Shown: positions 17,369 through 27,756, numbered from the stretch's first letter. The stretch: 64,000 nucleotides of DNA from Nocardioides daeguensis (GCF_019192965.1 NZ_JAHTKU010000008.1:186001-250000); one strand, 5' to 3'. Made by a program: numbers and translations. The notes: a model not told the origin generated them from the sequence alone.

Positions 17369-18598
17369 TCAGGCGCGCCCGATCGACTTGTTGTCGAGGT
17401 CGAACCAGGTGTCGGCGTACCCGGGCTGCTCGACCAGGTCGGGGCTCGGGCTGGCGCCCGGGTCGGGACGACCCACGGCGTCGACGCCGAGCAGGCCGGC
17501 GGTCAGCGGCTCGCGCGGCGCCTGGCCGAGCCGTCCCGGGAAGTGGCAGGCGACCTTGTGCCGGCGGCCGATCTGGAGCAGCGGCGGCTCGTGCCGCGCG
17601 CAGATCTCCTGCGCGATCGGGCAGCGGGTGCGGAACCGGCAGCCGGACGGCGGGTCGATCGGGCTCGGCACGTCGCCCTGCAGCCGGATCCGCTCGATCC
17701 GGGCCCCGGTGGCGGCCTGCTTGACGTCGGGGACGGCCGAGAGGAGCGCCTGGGTGTACGGGTGGTGCGCGTTCTTGTAGATCGAGTCGCGGTCGCCGAT
17801 CTCGACGATCTTCCCGAGGTACATGACCGCGATCTCGGGGCAGAAGTGCCGCACGATCGCGAGGTCGTGGGCGATGAAGAGGAAGGCGACCCCGAACTCG
17901 TTCTGGATGTCCTGGAGCAGGTTGATGACCTGCGCCTGGATCGAGACGTCCAGCGCGGAGACGGGCTCGTCGGCGACGAGCAGCTTGGGCTGCAGGGTCA
18001 GTGCGCGGGCGATGCCGATGCGCTGGCGCTGGCCGCCGGAGAACTCGTGCGGGTAGCGGTTGTAGTGCTCCGGGTTGAGCCCGACGATCTCGAGCAGCTC
18101 CTGGACCCGCGGGAGAATCTTGTCCTTCGGCAGGGTCTTGTGGATCGCCAGCGGCGCGCCGACGATCGAGCCGACCGTCTGCCGCGGGTTCAGCGAGGTG
18201 TACGGGTCCTGGAAGATCATCTGGATCTCGCGCCGCAGCGGCTTGAGCTCCGAGGCCTTCGCCTGGGCGATGTCCTGGCCCTCGAACCGGATGGCGCCGG
18301 CCGTGGGCTTGTAGAGCCGGGTGATCAGGCGACCGGTCGTCGACTTGCCGCACCCGGACTCCCCCACGAGGCCGAGGGAGGTGGCCTCCGCGACCTGGAA
18401 GGAGACGCCGTCGACCGCCTGGACCTGGCCGACGGTGCGGCGGAACAGGCCGGGCGACTTGACGGGGAAGTACATCCGCAGCTGGTCGACCTCGAGGATC
18501 GGCTTGGCGCCACTCGGCGCGACCGAGGCCCCGTGGCCGGCTCGGGGCGCGACCGCGTCCTCGGGAGCCAGGTCCTGGTTGGTCGTGTCGTTCGTCAT
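17369..18598 (-). CDS. peptide ABC transporter ATP-binding protein (DppF/OppF type)
   Basis: 409 aa. Walker A GLVGESGCGKSTTGRL near residue 78, Q-loop QMIFQDPYTSLNPR, signature HEFSGGQRQRIGIARAL near 175, Walker B LLVADEPVSALDVS, H-loop IAHDLAIV. Followed by the oligopeptide-transporter C-terminal domain with a Cys-rich PSGCRFRTRCP motif typical of this group. ATG 18598 shares one base with the preceding stop (TGATG). Energises uptake with the four genes upstream. Confidence 0.93.
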   Translation of the reverse strand: MTNDTTNQDLAPEDAVAPRAGHGASVAPSGAKPILEVDQLRMYFPVKSPGLFRRTVGQVQAVDGVSFQVAEATSLGLVGESGCGKSTTGRLITRLYKPTAGAIRFEGQDIAQAKASELKPLRREIQMIFQDPYTSLNPRQTVGSIVGAPLAIHKTLPKDKILPRVQELLEIVGLNPEHYNRYPHEFSGGQRQRIGIARALTLQPKLLVADEPVSALDVSIQAQVINLLQDIQNEFGVAFLFIAHDLAIVRHFCPEIAVMYLGKIVEIGDRDSIYKNAHHPYTQALLSAVPDVKQAATGARIERIRLQGDVPSPIDPPSGCRFRTRCPIAQEICARHEPPLLQIGRRHKVACHFPGRLGQAPREPLTAGLLGVDAVGRPDPGASPSPDLVEQPGYADTWFDLDNKSIGRA

Positions 18599-19689
18599 CA
18601 CAGCTCCTCGGCCAGGTCCGGCGCGATGACCGGCAGGACCTCGGCCGCGTAGATCGCGTCGGCGTTGGGCAGGTGGCAGCGCTTGGTGTGCATCGGCCCG
18701 CGCTGGCCGGGGACCAGCATCGGCAGCTCGGTGCGGCACAGGTCCCCGGGCACCTTCTCGCGGTGCGGGCACCTGGGGTGGAAGGCGCAGCCGGACGGGG
18801 GGTTGAGCAGGCTCGGCGGGTTGCCGGGGATCGGGATCAGACGCGCGTCCGTGTCACCGGTGAGGTCGGGGACGCTGGACAGCAGGCCCCAGGTGTAGGG
18901 CATCTCCGGGTGCGTCAGGATCTCCTTGCACGGTCCGTACTCGACGGCCCGCCCGGCGTACATCACGAGGACGTCGTCGGCCATCTCCGCCACGACACCG
19001 AGGTCGTGGGTGATGATGATGACCGCGGAGTTGAACTCGCGCTGCAGATCCTGCAGCAGGTCGAGGATCTGGGCCTGGACCGTCACGTCGAGCGCGGTGG
19101 TCGGCTCGTCGGCGATGAGCAGGTTGGGGTCGTTGATCAGACCCATCGCGATCATGGCGCGCTGGCGCATGCCGCCGGAGAACTGGTGCGGGTAGTCGTT
19201 GACCCGCTTGTCCGGGTTGGGGATGCCGACCCGGTCGAGCATCTCCACGGCACGCTGCTTGGCGACCTTGCGGGACACGTCGTGGTGCACGCGGTAGGCC
19301 TCGGCGATCTGGTTGCCGACCGTGTAGTACGGGTGCATCGCCGACAGCGGGTCCTGGAAGATCATCGAGACCTCACGGCCGCGCTTCTTCCGCATCTCCT
19401 CCGCGGAGATGTCGAGGAGGTTGACGCCGTCGAGGACGATCTCGCCGCTCAGCTTGGCGTTGGTGCCCCGATGCAGGCCCATGATCGCCATGCTGGACAC
19501 GGACTTGCCGGATCCCGACTCACCGACGATGCCGAGCGTCTTGCCGCGCTCGAGGTCGAAGGTCAGGCCGTTGACGGCCTTGACCAGGCCGTCCTGGGTC
19601 GGGAAGTGGACGTGCAGGTCCCTGACCGAGAGCAGCGCCTCGGAGGCGGGGTCCGTCGTGGGGAGGATGGACGGGGAGGTGGTGGACAT
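18598..19689 (-). CDS. peptide ABC transporter ATP-binding protein (DppD/OppD type)
   Basis: 363 aa: Walker [19 protein letters not shown] near residue 52, Q-loop [15 protein letters not shown], signature [17 protein letters not shown] near 170, Walker [16 protein letters not shown]-loop ITHDLGVV, C-terminal [12 protein letters not shown]. The second nucleotide-binding subunit; pairs with the DppF-like protein. ATG 19689 lies 14 nt after the permease stop. Confidence 0.93.
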   Translation of the reverse strand: MSTTSPSILPTTDPASEALLSVRDLHVHFPTQDGLVKAVNGLTFDLERGKTLGIVGESGSGKSVSSMAIMGLHRGTNAKLSGEIVLDGVNLLDISAEEMRKKRGREVSMIFQDPLSAMHPYYTVGNQIAEAYRVHHDVSRKVAKQRAVEMLDRVGIPNPDKRVNDYPHQFSGGMRQRAMIAMGLINDPNLLIADEPTTALDVTVQAQILDLLQDLQREFNSAVIIITHDLGVVAEMADDVLVMYAGRAVEYGPCKEILTHPEMPYTWGLLSSVPDLTGDTDARLIPIPGNPPSLLNPPSGCAFHPRCPHREKVPGDLCRTELPMLVPGQRGPMHTKRCHLPNADAIYAAEVLPVIAPDLAEEL

Positions 19690-19703
19690 TCCGGGAGTTC
19701 CTC

Positions 19704-20720
19704 TCAGCCCAGCCGCACGCGCGGGTCGATGACGGCGTACAGCAGGTCCACGATGATGTTGGCCACGATGACGAAGGCCGCCAGCAGGACGACGAGTCCG
19801 ACCGTGGTCGGCAGGTCGAAGTCCGAGCTGGCACGCACGGCCAGCTTGCCCATGCCGGGGTAGTTGAACACCGACTCGGTGATGATGGCGCCGCCCATCA
19901 GGCCGGCGAAGTCGAGTCCGGCCATGGTCACGATCGGGGTGAGGGCCGCCCGCAGGGCGTGCTTGAAGGTCACCGTGCGCTCGCGCAGGCCCTTCGACCG
20001 CGCGGTGCGCACGTAGTCCTCCTGGAACGACTCGATCACGTAGGACCGGGTCATCCGGACGTAGGCGGCCATGAAGAACACCGCCAGCGTGATCGCGGGC
20101 AGCGTCAGGCTGGAGAGCCAGCCGCCGACGCCTCCCTCGGCGATCGAGGTGTAGCGCGGGATGTCGGTGAGCCCCCACTTGATGGCGACGAACTTGTAGA
20201 GCACCAGTCCGACGAAGAACGTCGGGAACGCATAGGCGACCAGGGAGAGTCCGACCAGGCCCCGGTCGATGATCGTGCCCTTCTTCAGGGCCGCGGTGAC
20301 GCCGAGCAGGACGCCGCCCACGATCCACAGGACGAAGGCGGAGATCGCCAGCGAGAAGGAGACGGGGAAGGTGTCCTTGATCAGGTTGGTCACCGTGTCG
20401 CCGCGCTCGCGGGAGTAGCCCAGGCAAGGCGCGTCACAGTGGACGATGGTCTCCGGCGCGGTCTTGCGGAGCTCGGGGTCGTCGGGGTAGTCGCGCCCCT
20501 GGACGACGCCCTTGGCGAAGTCCACCCACTGGTTGGCGAAGGAGTCGTCGTAGCCCATCGCGGCGGCGGTCTGCGCCTTCTGGGCGGCCGAGCAGTTCTT
20601 GCCGCAGATGAAGGACGCCTGGTCGATCGGCGAGGCGAAGAACAGGGCGAAGGTGACGATGCTCATCACGATGAGCATGATCACGCCGGCGAAGACACGG
20701 CGGATGACGTACGCGAGCAC
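19704..20720 (-). CDS. peptide ABC transporter permease (DppB/OppB type)
   Basis: 338 aa, six predicted membrane segments. N-terminal MLAYVIRRVFAGVIMLIVMS starts the first span; a long extracytoplasmic loop (residues about 30-115) contains three Cys pairs' worth of cysteines (FICGKNC, HCDAPC); EAA-type coupling motif YVRTARSKGLRERTVTFKHALR near 245. The loop is longer than in DppB of enterics. Separated from the binding-protein gene by a strong hairpin. Confidence 0.92.
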   Translation of the reverse strand: MLAYVIRRVFAGVIMLIVMSIVTFALFFASPIDQASFICGKNCSAAQKAQTAAAMGYDDSFANQWVDFAKGVVQGRDYPDDPELRKTAPETIVHCDAPCLGYSRERGDTVTNLIKDTFPVSFSLAISAFVLWIVGGVLLGVTAALKKGTIIDRGLVGLSLVAYAFPTFFVGLVLYKFVAIKWGLTDIPRYTSIAEGGVGGWLSSLTLPAITLAVFFMAAYVRMTRSYVIESFQEDYVRTARSKGLRERTVTFKHALRAALTPIVTMAGLDFAGLMGGAIITESVFNYPGMGKLAVRASSDFDLPTTVGLVVLLAAFVIVANIIVDLLYAVIDPRVRLG

Positions 20721-20763
20721 AGGGGACCTCAGTGTGGGAGGAAAGGACCGTTGGGCACGGACA

Positions 20764-20794
20764 GTCGGGGGTCGCCCTGGGGACGACCCCCGAC
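20764..20794 (-). terminator. intra-operon hairpin between binding protein and permease genes
   Basis: Perfect 11-bp stem GTCGGGGGTCG / CGACCCCCGAC with a 9-nt loop, 24 nt after the binding-protein stop and 44 nt before the permease start. Such hairpins commonly stop most transcripts or protect the upstream message, so that the binding protein is made in excess over the membrane subunits. Function inferred from position. Confidence 0.7.
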
Positions 20795-20817
20795 CGTCAG
20801 GTGTGGTTAGCGGAGAG

Positions 20818-22554
20818 TCACTTCTCCACGCCGATCACGGCGAGGTCGGCGTAGCCGTTCACCGAGACGTTGTTGGCGTAGCCGGTGATCTTGCCTCCGT
20901 GGACGAAGTTGAAGATCGTGATCTCCAGCGGGATGTAGGCGACGTCCTCACCCAGCTTGGCGTCGACCGCGGCCCACTTGTCCGCAGCGGCGTCGAGGTC
21001 GGGCTCGGCGTAGGCGTCGTCGATCATCTTGTCGACCTCGGCACCACCCTTGTAGTTGCCGTAGTCGTTGCCGTTCGAGTCACCGGTCAGGTTGATCCGG
21101 CTGTCGAACAGCGGCGGGATGACGGTGCCGGCGGAGGACCAGTCGGCGCCCCAGCCGCCCCAGGTGACGTCGAAGTCGGCGTCGGGCTTCTGGATCACCG
21201 AGTAGTAGGTGTCCTCCAGCGGGTCCAGCTCGGTGTCGAAGCCGGCCTTGTCCCAGCCGGCCTTCAGCGCGGAGGCCTGCTTGTCCGAGGTGGGGGTACC
21301 GCCCGAGTAGGTGAACTTGATCTTCACCGGCTTCGGGGCCGCGCACTTGTCGAGCGCAGCCTTGGCGGCCTCCGGGTCACCGGACTCGCCCATGGCGTCG
21401 AAGGCCGGGTTGGGCTTGTAGCCGGGGACACCCGGGTTGATCACCGAGTCGGCGGCCTTGAAGTACTCCTCGCCACCGCCGGCCTTGATCCAGGCGGCGC
21501 GGTCGGTCGCGAGCTTCAGCGCCTCGCGGCAGTTCGCGTCCTTGAAGACCTCGGAGTTGAAGTTCGGCAGCACGTAGTCGACGTACGGCGACTCGACCTG
21601 GGTGTAGCGGTCACCGGCCTCGTCCTTGCGGCTGAACAGGGCCGGCGGGAGACGACGCTCGGTCACGGCGTACTGGGCGTCGCCGGAGTCGGCGAGCAGC
21701 TGCTCGTAGATCGCCTCGTCGGTGTCACCCTCGCGGAAGTCCCAGGTGTCCGGGTAGGCCTTGCGGATCGGGTCGGTCGACTCGTCCCAGTTCTCGTTGC
21801 GGACGAACTTGCCGCCGGTGCCCTCCTTCCAGCCACCGTCGAGCTTGTAGGGACCGTTGGAGATGATCGCGAAGTTGTTCGCGTCGCCCTTGTCGAGGTC
21901 CTCGCGGTAGGGGTCCATGTACCGCAGCTGAGCGATCGACAGCGGGAAGTCCGGCCACGCCTTCTTGAAGCGGTACGTGATCGTCTTGCCGTCGCAGGTG
22001 ACGGCCTTGTCGAACTGGTCCTGGCCCTTCTTGGTGTACGGGCCCTTGTACTCGGGCAGGCCGTCGGCACCGGTCTTGACGTCCAGGTAGGTGAACAGGT
22101 AGTTGGCGGGACCACCGATGATCACGTCGGTCGCGAAGTTGCGCGACGCGCCGTACTTGAAGTCCTCACACGTGATGTCCTTGCCGTCCTCCCACTTCAC
22201 GCCGTCCTTGACGGTGAAGCTCCAGGACTTGCCGCCATCGGTCGTCGTACCGGTGTCGGTGGCGAGGTCGGCGACCGGCGTGGTGCCCTCGACCGGGTCG
22301 TTGGAGGCGGGCAGCGCCACCAGGCTGCGGTAGAACAGCCGGCCCGAGTTGTTGAGGTCACGGCCGATGTACATGCGCTGGGGGTCCCAGTGCTCGACGT
22401 TGCGGACACCGACGAAGAAGATGGCGTTGCCGCCCTTCTCCGCCTTGCCGCTGTTCCCGCTGCTGTCGCCGTCGTCACTGCCACCACCGCACGCGGCGAG
22501 TGTCGCCGCGAGCGCCGTGGCGGCCACGGCAGCCAATGGCTTCTTAAGGGCCAT
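20818..22554 (-). CDS. peptide ABC transporter substrate-binding lipoprotein (SBP family 5)
   Basis: 578 aa. Lipoprotein signal: basic MALKKP, hydrophobic core, lipobox LAAC followed by a GGGSDDGDSSGNSG linker. Mature part is a family 5 (DppA/OppA-like) binding protein: EHWDPQRMY, TFTVKDGVKWEDG-type motif near residue 115, SNGPYKLDGGWKEG near 245. Ligand not predictable; oligopeptides are typical. ATG 22554 has AAGGAGAT 7-9 nt upstream. The gene lies between the two permease genes, an order different from the usual A-B-C-D-F. Confidence 0.92.
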   Translation of the reverse strand: MALKKPLAAVAATALAATLAACGGGSDDGDSSGNSGKAEKGGNAIFFVGVRNVEHWDPQRMYIGRDLNNSGRLFYRSLVALPASNDPVEGTTPVADLATDTGTTTDGGKSWSFTVKDGVKWEDGKDITCEDFKYGASRNFATDVIIGGPANYLFTYLDVKTGADGLPEYKGPYTKKGQDQFDKAVTCDGKTITYRFKKAWPDFPLSIAQLRYMDPYREDLDKGDANNFAIISNGPYKLDGGWKEGTGGKFVRNENWDESTDPIRKAYPDTWDFREGDTDEAIYEQLLADSGDAQYAVTERRLPPALFSRKDEAGDRYTQVESPYVDYVLPNFNSEVFKDANCREALKLATDRAAWIKAGGGEEYFKAADSVINPGVPGYKPNPAFDAMGESGDPEAAKAALDKCAAPKPVKIKFTYSGGTPTSDKQASALKAGWDKAGFDTELDPLEDTYYSVIQKPDADFDVTWGGWGADWSSAGTVIPPLFDSRINLTGDSNGNDYGNYKGGAEVDKMIDDAYAEPDLDAAADKWAAVDAKLGEDVAYIPLEITIFNFVHGGKITGYANNVSVNGYADLAVIGVEK

Positions 22555-22655
22555 CCAACTATCTCCTTTTCGGTGAGTGACGCCGGCTCGGCCGGCGCCG
22601 CGGTGCTCCGGATCCCGTGTGATGTCGGCGGAGCACCGGGTCTGGGGGGATCCAG

Positions 22656-23681
22656 CTATCGGTGCGACTTGGGGTCGAGCGCGTCGCGAGCACCGTCGCC
22701 GACGAGGTTGAACACCACGACGATCAGGGCGAGCAGCGCGCCAGGCAGGAAGAAGTACATGGGATCCGCGCTGGTGTAGCTGACGGAGTCCGCGAGGATG
22801 TTGCCCAGGGTCGGGGTCGGCGGCTTGATGCCGACGCCGAGGAAGTTGAACGCCGCCTCGGCCGAGATGTAGGCCGGGACGAGGAGCGTGACGTAGACCA
22901 GGACGGGCGCCCACACGTTGGGCAGCACCTCCTTGAAGTACAGCCGGCGCCGGGACGCGCCCAGCAGGCGGGCCGCCTCGATGAACTCGCGCTCGCGGAT
23001 CGAGAGCACCTGGCCCCGCACCACGCGGGCCACCGGCGGCCAACCGAAGGCAGCGAGGATCACGATCACGAAGGCGCCGTTGGCCAGGTCGGGGTTGGTG
23101 AAGAACCCGAAGCCGGGGAAGTCGGCGACGTCCTGGCGGATCATCACCACCACCGGCCCGGACAGGGCCAGCAGCATCAGGGTCTGGGGGAACGACAGGG
23201 TCAGGTCGATGATCCGGCCGATGACGGCGTCGACGAAGCCGCCCGAGAACCCGGCGACGATGCCGAGCACCGCGCCGATGATGACCGTGAAGATGGTCCC
23301 GGTCAGCGCGATGGTCAGCGAGGAGGTGATCGCCAGCATCAGCCGCGCCAGCAGGTCACGCCCCGCGCCGGGGTCCACCCCGAACGGGTGGTCCCAGCTG
23401 ATGCCGCCGAAGCGACCCGCCGGAGCCACACCGTCGTCGGAGAGCAGCTCCTGGTGGAAGTCGTTGGGGTGCAAGACCCCCAGGAGCACCAGGATGGGCG
23501 CCGCGATCGCGCAGAGCACGATGAACACCGACAGCACGAACGAGATCATCGAGAGCTTGTCCGCCCGGAACCGGGCGATGGCCAGCTGGGTCGGGGACCG
23601 GCCGGCCACCGAGACGACGGAGTCGTCCTCGACCGGGGTCTCGGTCTCGTGGATCTCCAGTTCGGAGCCCGGGATCGTCAT
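22656..23681 (-). CDS. peptide ABC transporter permease (DppC/OppC type)
   Basis: 341 aa from ATG 23681 (GAGGTGAAG just before). A cytoplasmic N-terminus of about 55 residues with the OppC-N motif (SPTQLAIARFRADKLSMIS), then six membrane segments; coupling motif REREFIEAARLLGASRRRLYFKEVLP near 230. First gene of the importer operon, so the promoter should lie in 23682-23786. That gap holds a TTGACG (-35-like, 23768-23763) overlapping a short palindrome CGCACC-A-GGTGCG (23752-23764), but no convincing -10 at 17 nt; I call neither. Confidence 0.92.
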   Translation of the reverse strand: MTIPGSELEIHETETPVEDDSVVSVAGRSPTQLAIARFRADKLSMISFVLSVFIVLCAIAAPILVLLGVLHPNDFHQELLSDDGVAPAGRFGGISWDHPFGVDPGAGRDLLARLMLAITSSLTIALTGTIFTVIIGAVLGIVAGFSGGFVDAVIGRIIDLTLSFPQTLMLLALSGPVVVMIRQDVADFPGFGFFTNPDLANGAFVIVILAAFGWPPVARVVRGQVLSIREREFIEAARLLGASRRRLYFKEVLPNVWAPVLVYVTLLVPAYISAEAAFNFLGVGIKPPTPTLGNILADSVSYTSADPMYFFLPGALLALIVVVFNLVGDGARDALDPKSHR

Positions 23682-23786
23682 CTTCACCTCGTCGCCGTGG
23701 TCACGGATGCGACGCGAGCCACAGTGGCCTCGCGCCGTCCGTGACACTAGGCGCACCAGGTGCGTCAAGGCGATAGCGACGCGGTA

Positions 23787-23816
23787 ACGGTTTGGTCTCG
23801 ACCCCCGGCAAACCGT
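23787..23816 (-). terminator. aspS terminator hairpin
   Basis: ACGGTTTG / CAAACCGT, 8-bp perfect stem with a 14-nt GC-rich loop, 14 nt after the aspS stop. No U tract. Its arms resemble half of the A/B/C repeat dyad but the second dyad and the 20-nt spacing are missing, so I treat it as a separate element. Confidence 0.6.
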
Positions 23817-23830
23817 CCGGCGGACGGGCC

Positions 23831-25597
23831 TCAGCCCTTGTTTTCCTCCGTCGGACGGGCATCGACACCGGCTTCCTTCCGCTGCTCCGGCGTGATCGGC
23901 GCCGGAGCGGCGGTCAGCGGGTCGTAGCCACCACCGGTCTTCGGGAAGGCGATCACGTCGCGGATCGAGTCCGTGCCGGCCAGCAGGGCGACCACGCGGT
24001 CCCAGCCGAAGGCGATGCCGCCGTGCGGGGGCGCACCGAACTTGAACGCCTCGAGCAGGAAGCCGAACTTCTCCTCGGCCTCGGCCTCGTCGATGCCCAT
24101 CACCTCGAAGACCCGCTTCTGGATGTCCTCGCGGTGGATACGGATCGAGCCGCCGCCGATCTCGTTGCCGTTGCAGACGATGTCGTAGGCCCAGGCGAGG
24201 GCGTTGCCGGGGTCGGTGTCGAAGGACTCGAGGTCCTGGGGGCTGGTGAAGGCGTGGTGGACCGCGGTCCAGGCTCCCCCGCCGACAGCGACGTCACCGG
24301 CCGCGGTGGCCTCGTCGGCCGGCTCGAACAGCGGTGCGTCGACGACCCACAAGAAGCTCCAGGCGTTCTCGTCGAGCAGACCCCCACGCCGACCGATCTC
24401 GAGCCGGGCCGCGCCGAGCAGGGCTCGGCTGGACTTCACGGGGCCGGCGGCGAAGAAGATGCAGTCGCCCGGCTGCGCGCCGACATGGGCGGCCAGGCCG
24501 GCCTTCTCCTCGTCGGTGATGTTCTTGGCGACCGGGCCGCCGAGCTCGCCGTCCTCCTGGACCAGGACGTAGGCGAGGCCCTTGGCGCCGCGCTGCTTGG
24601 CCCACTCCTGCCAGGCGTCGAGCTGCTTGCGCGGCTGGCTCGCGCCGCCCGGCATCACGACCGCGCCGACGTACGGTGCCTGGAAGACCCGGAACGGGGT
24701 GTCCTTGAAGTAGTCGGTGCACTCCACCAGCTCCAGGCCCATCCGCAGGTCGGGCTTGTCGGAGCCGTAGCGGGCCATCGCGTCGGCGTACGTCATCCGC
24801 GGCAGGGGCAGCGGCACGTCGTAGCCGATGAGCTTCCAGAGCGCGGCGACGATCTGCTCGCCCAGGGCGATCACGTCGTCCTGGGTCACGAAGCTCATCT
24901 CGATGTCGAGCTGGGTGAACTCGGGCTGGCGGTCGGCGCGGAAGTCCTCGTCGCGGTAGCAGCGCGCGATCTGGTAGTAGCGCTCCATGCCGGCGACCAT
25001 CAGCAGCTGCTTGAACAGCTGAGGGCTCTGCGGCAGGGCGTACCAGCTTCCCGGCTGCAGGCGCGCGGGCACCAGGAAGTCGCGGGCGCCCTCGGGCGTG
25101 CTGCGGGTCAGCGTCGGCGTCTCGATCTCGACGAAGTCGTGGCCGGCAAGCACGTCGCGCGCTGCCTTGTTGACGTTGCTGCGCAGCCGGATCGCGTCGC
25201 CGGGCGCGCTGCGGCGCAGGTCGAGGTAGCGGTGCTTGAGCCGCACCTCCTCCCCCACCTCGACGTGGTCGCTGATCGGGAACGGCAGCGGCGCGGCGGC
25301 GCTGAGCACCTCGACGTCGGTGGCGACGACCTCGATCGCACCGGTCGGCAGGTTGGGGTTCTCACGACCCTCGCCACGCGCGGCGACCTCGCCGGTGACC
25401 TTCAGGCAGTACTCCGAGCGCAGGCTGTGGGCCACCTCCTCGTCGCGGATCACCACCTGCACGACGCCGCTGGCCTCGCGCAGGTCGATGAAGGCCACAC
25501 CACCGTGATCGCGCCGATTGGCCACCCACCCGGCGAGGGTGATGGTCTGACCGACGTTCTCGGCGCGCAGGGCGCCGGCGTCATGGGTGCGGATCAC
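23831..25597 (-). CDS. aspS: aspartyl-tRNA synthetase
   Basis: 588 aa bacterial-type class IIb enzyme: OB-fold anticodon domain (residues 1-105, [18 protein letters not shown]), catalytic core ([43 protein letters not shown]), bacterial GAD insertion (about 290-410), and motif 3 [16 protein letters not shown] near 540. Whether it is discriminating cannot be settled here. GTG 25597 overlaps the hisS stop by 4 nt (GTGA). Confidence 0.96.
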   Translation of the reverse strand: MIRTHDAGALRAENVGQTITLAGWVANRRDHGGVAFIDLREASGVVQVVIRDEEVAHSLRSEYCLKVTGEVAARGEGRENPNLPTGAIEVVATDVEVLSAAAPLPFPISDHVEVGEEVRLKHRYLDLRRSAPGDAIRLRSNVNKAARDVLAGHDFVEIETPTLTRSTPEGARDFLVPARLQPGSWYALPQSPQLFKQLLMVAGMERYYQIARCYRDEDFRADRQPEFTQLDIEMSFVTQDDVIALGEQIVAALWKLIGYDVPLPLPRMTYADAMARYGSDKPDLRMGLELVECTDYFKDTPFRVFQAPYVGAVVMPGGASQPRKQLDAWQEWAKQRGAKGLAYVLVQEDGELGGPVAKNITDEEKAGLAAHVGAQPGDCIFFAAGPVKSSRALLGAARLEIGRRGGLLDENAWSFLWVVDAPLFEPADEATAAGDVAVGGGAWTAVHHAFTSPQDLESFDTDPGNALAWAYDIVCNGNEIGGGSIRIHREDIQKRVFEVMGIDEAEAEEKFGFLLEAFKFGAPPHGGIAFGWDRVVALLAGTDSIRDVIAFPKTGGGYDPLTAAPAPITPEQRKEAGVDARPTEENKG

Positions 25598-26991
25598 TTG
25601 GATTCCCCTTCATCGGTGGTGCTGTCGGTGGTGACGACCTGCGGTCGCAGGTCCTCGGTCGGAGGCTCCCAGGTCGCCGGGTCGGCGGCGACCTGGTTTC
25701 CGGAGCGGATGTCCTTGACCTCGCTCGACCCGTCGTCCTGGCGGAACCAGACGTACGGGATGCCACGCCGCTCGGCGTGCCGGATCTGCTTGCCGAACCT
25801 CGCGGCGGTGGGCGCGACCTCACACGGGATCGCGCGGGCACGCAGTGCGGTGGCGATCGCGTCGGCCTCGGCGCGCGACTCCTCGTCGGTCACGGCGACC
25901 AGGACCACGCTGGGCACGGAGCGGTCGGCGGTGAGCACGCCCCGCTGCAGGAGCGGGACCAGCACCCGGCTCAGGCCGAGCGAGATGCCGACGCCGGGGT
26001 ACGTCGTACGACCGTCGGAGGCGAGGGCGTCGTAGCGGCCTCCCGAGCAGATCGAGCCGAGCGACTCGTAGCCGTCGAGGCGGGTCTCGAAGACGGTGCC
26101 GGTGTAGTAGTCGAGGCCGCGGGCGATCGAGAGGTCGGCCTCGATCCGGGTCCGCTCGGTGGCGAGCGGGGCACAGGCGCGGACCAGGGTGGCCAGCTCG
26201 TCGAGGCCCTCGTCGAGCAGCTCGTGGCTGACGCCGAGGTCGCGCACCTGCTTGACGAAGGTGTCGTCGCTCGCGCGGATGGCAGCCAGGGCCAGCGCCT
26301 TGTCGGCCTGGTCCTCACTGATGCCGGCCTCGGTGAGCAACAGCTCCCGGACCTTCTCGGGAGCGAGCTTGTCGAGCTTGTCGACCAGGCGCATCACCTC
26401 GTCGATGCCGTCGCCCGACACGCCGAGGCCGGCGTAGAAGCCCTGGATCAGCTTGCGGTTGTTGACCTGGAGCCGGAATCCGGGCAGGAAGTCGAGGCGA
26501 CCGAGCGCCTCGAGCATCACCCGGGCGACCTCGACGTCGTGGTGGAACGGCAGCGTGTCGCGCCCGACGATGTCGATGTCGGCCTGGGCGAACTCGCGGA
26601 AGCGGCCCTCCTGGGGCCGCTCGCCGCGCCACACCTTCTGGATCTGGTAACGGCGGAACGGGAACTCGAGCTTGCCGGCGTTCTCGAGCACGAAGCGAGC
26701 GAACGGGACGGTCAGGTCGAAGTGGAGCCCGATCCCCTTGTCCTTCGACGTGTCGTCCTCCTGCAGGCGGCGCAGGACGTAGACCTCCTTGGAGGTGTCG
26801 CCCTTGCGCAGCAGCTGGTCGAGCGGCTCGACGGCGCGGGTCTCGATGTTGGCGAACCCGTGCAGCTCGAAGGTGCGCGCCAGCGTGGCGACGACCTGCT
26901 GCTCGACGTAGCGCTGGGCAGGGAGCAGCTCGGGGAATCCGCTGAGCGGACGGATCGGCGCAGCCTTGGCCTTGGGGGATGTCACAGTCAC
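25594..26991 (-). CDS. hisS: histidyl-tRNA synthetase
   Basis: 465 aa class II synthetase. Motif 1 region [11 protein letters not shown], motif 2 [29 protein letters not shown] segment near residue 130, histidine motifs [11 protein letters not shown] near 310 and the C-terminal anticodon-binding domain from about 375. About 40 residues longer than the E. coli form, mainly at the two ends ([29 protein letters not shown]...). GTG 26991 overlaps the preceding metallo-hydrolase stop by 4 nt; two in-frame GTGs (26991, 26985) compete. Confidence 0.94.
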   Translation of the reverse strand: MTVTSPKAKAAPIRPLSGFPELLPAQRYVEQQVVATLARTFELHGFANIETRAVEPLDQLLRKGDTSKEVYVLRRLQEDDTSKDKGIGLHFDLTVPFARFVLENAGKLEFPFRRYQIQKVWRGERPQEGRFREFAQADIDIVGRDTLPFHHDVEVARVMLEALGRLDFLPGFRLQVNNRKLIQGFYAGLGVSGDGIDEVMRLVDKLDKLAPEKVRELLLTEAGISEDQADKALALAAIRASDDTFVKQVRDLGVSHELLDEGLDELATLVRACAPLATERTRIEADLSIARGLDYYTGTVFETRLDGYESLGSICSGGRYDALASDGRTTYPGVGISLGLSRVLVPLLQRGVLTADRSVPSVVLVAVTDEESRAEADAIATALRARAIPCEVAPTAARFGKQIRHAERRGIPYVWFRQDDGSSEVKDIRSGNQVAADPATWEPPTEDLRPQVVTTDSTTDEGESK

Positions 26992-27710
26992 AGTCCTCGG
27001 GTGACTCGACCCGCGTCGCCGGAGTCGAGGAGATCGAGCAGGAACGGGTTGGTCGCGCGCTCGCGGCCGATGGAGGTCTGCTCGCCGTGGCCGGGCAGGA
27101 CGACGACGTCGTCGGCCAGCGGCAGCACCTTGGTGGCCAGCGAGCGGAGCATCGCGGCGTGGTCGCCGCCGGGCAGGTCGGTGCGTCCGATCGAGCCTTG
27201 GAAGAGCAGGTCGCCGGAGAACATGACCTCGGAGATGTCCGGCCCCTCGGGCGTCTGCTCCCACGGAGTGCGGAAGGTGACCGAGCCCTCGGTGTGGCCG
27301 GGGGTGTGGTCCACCACGAAGCTCAGGCCGGCCAGCTCCAGGCGCGCGCCGTCGCTCAGCTCGGCGACGTCGTCGGGCTCGGTGAACTCGTAGTCGCCAC
27401 CCAGGAGCATCGCGGCCGACTCGCGGGAGATCCCGGCCATCGGGTCGGCGAGCAGGTGCCGGTCGCCCGGATGGATCCACGCGGTCGCGTCGTACGTCCC
27501 GGCGACGGGGGTCACCGACCACATGTGGTCGATGTGGCCATGGGTCAACAAGACGGCCACGGGCTTCAACCGGTGCTCGCGGACGACCTCGGCGACACCC
27601 GCTGCGGCGTCCTTCCCCGGGTCGATGACCACGCACTCGGCGCCCGGTGCCGTGGCCGCGACGTAGCAGTTGGTGCCCCACGGTCCGGCGGGGAAAGCGG
27701 CGATCAGCAC
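26988..27710 (-). CDS. MBL-fold metallo-hydrolase (glyoxalase II-like)
   Basis: 240 aa, starts GTG 27710. Zinc motif LLTHGHIDHMWSV near residue 56 (H-x-H-x-D-H), further ligands HTPGHTEGSV near 135, FSGDLLF near 165 and LPGHGEQT near 205: complete binuclear set. Hydroxyacylglutathione-hydrolase-like; actinobacteria lack glutathione so a mycothiol or other thioester is more likely. Same position as Rv2581c beside hisS in mycobacteria. It overlaps hisS by 4 nt. Confidence 0.88.
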   Translation of the reverse strand: MLIAAFPAGPWGTNCYVAATAPGAECVVIDPGKDAAAGVAEVVREHRLKPVAVLLTHGHIDHMWSVTPVAGTYDATAWIHPGDRHLLADPMAGISRESAAMLLGGDYEFTEPDDVAELSDGARLELAGLSFVVDHTPGHTEGSVTFRTPWEQTPEGPDISEVMFSGDLLFQGSIGRTDLPGGDHAAMLRSLATKVLPLADDVVVLPGHGEQTSIGRERATNPFLLDLLDSGDAGRVTRGL

Positions 27711-27756
27711 CGGCCCAGCCTATCGAGCGCTTCGGCTTTGATTAGCATGGGCCACT

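Noticed and set aside
23682..23786. TTGACG as promoter -35 of the peptide importer
   Set aside because: No acceptable -10 at 16-18 nt; the TAGTGT nearby has only a 13-nt spacer.
23787..23816. Fourth copy of the paired-dyad repeat
   Set aside because: Only an 8-bp ACGGTTTG/CAAACCGT stem with a 14-nt loop; the compact 20-bp dyad, the 20-nt spacer and the second dyad are missing.
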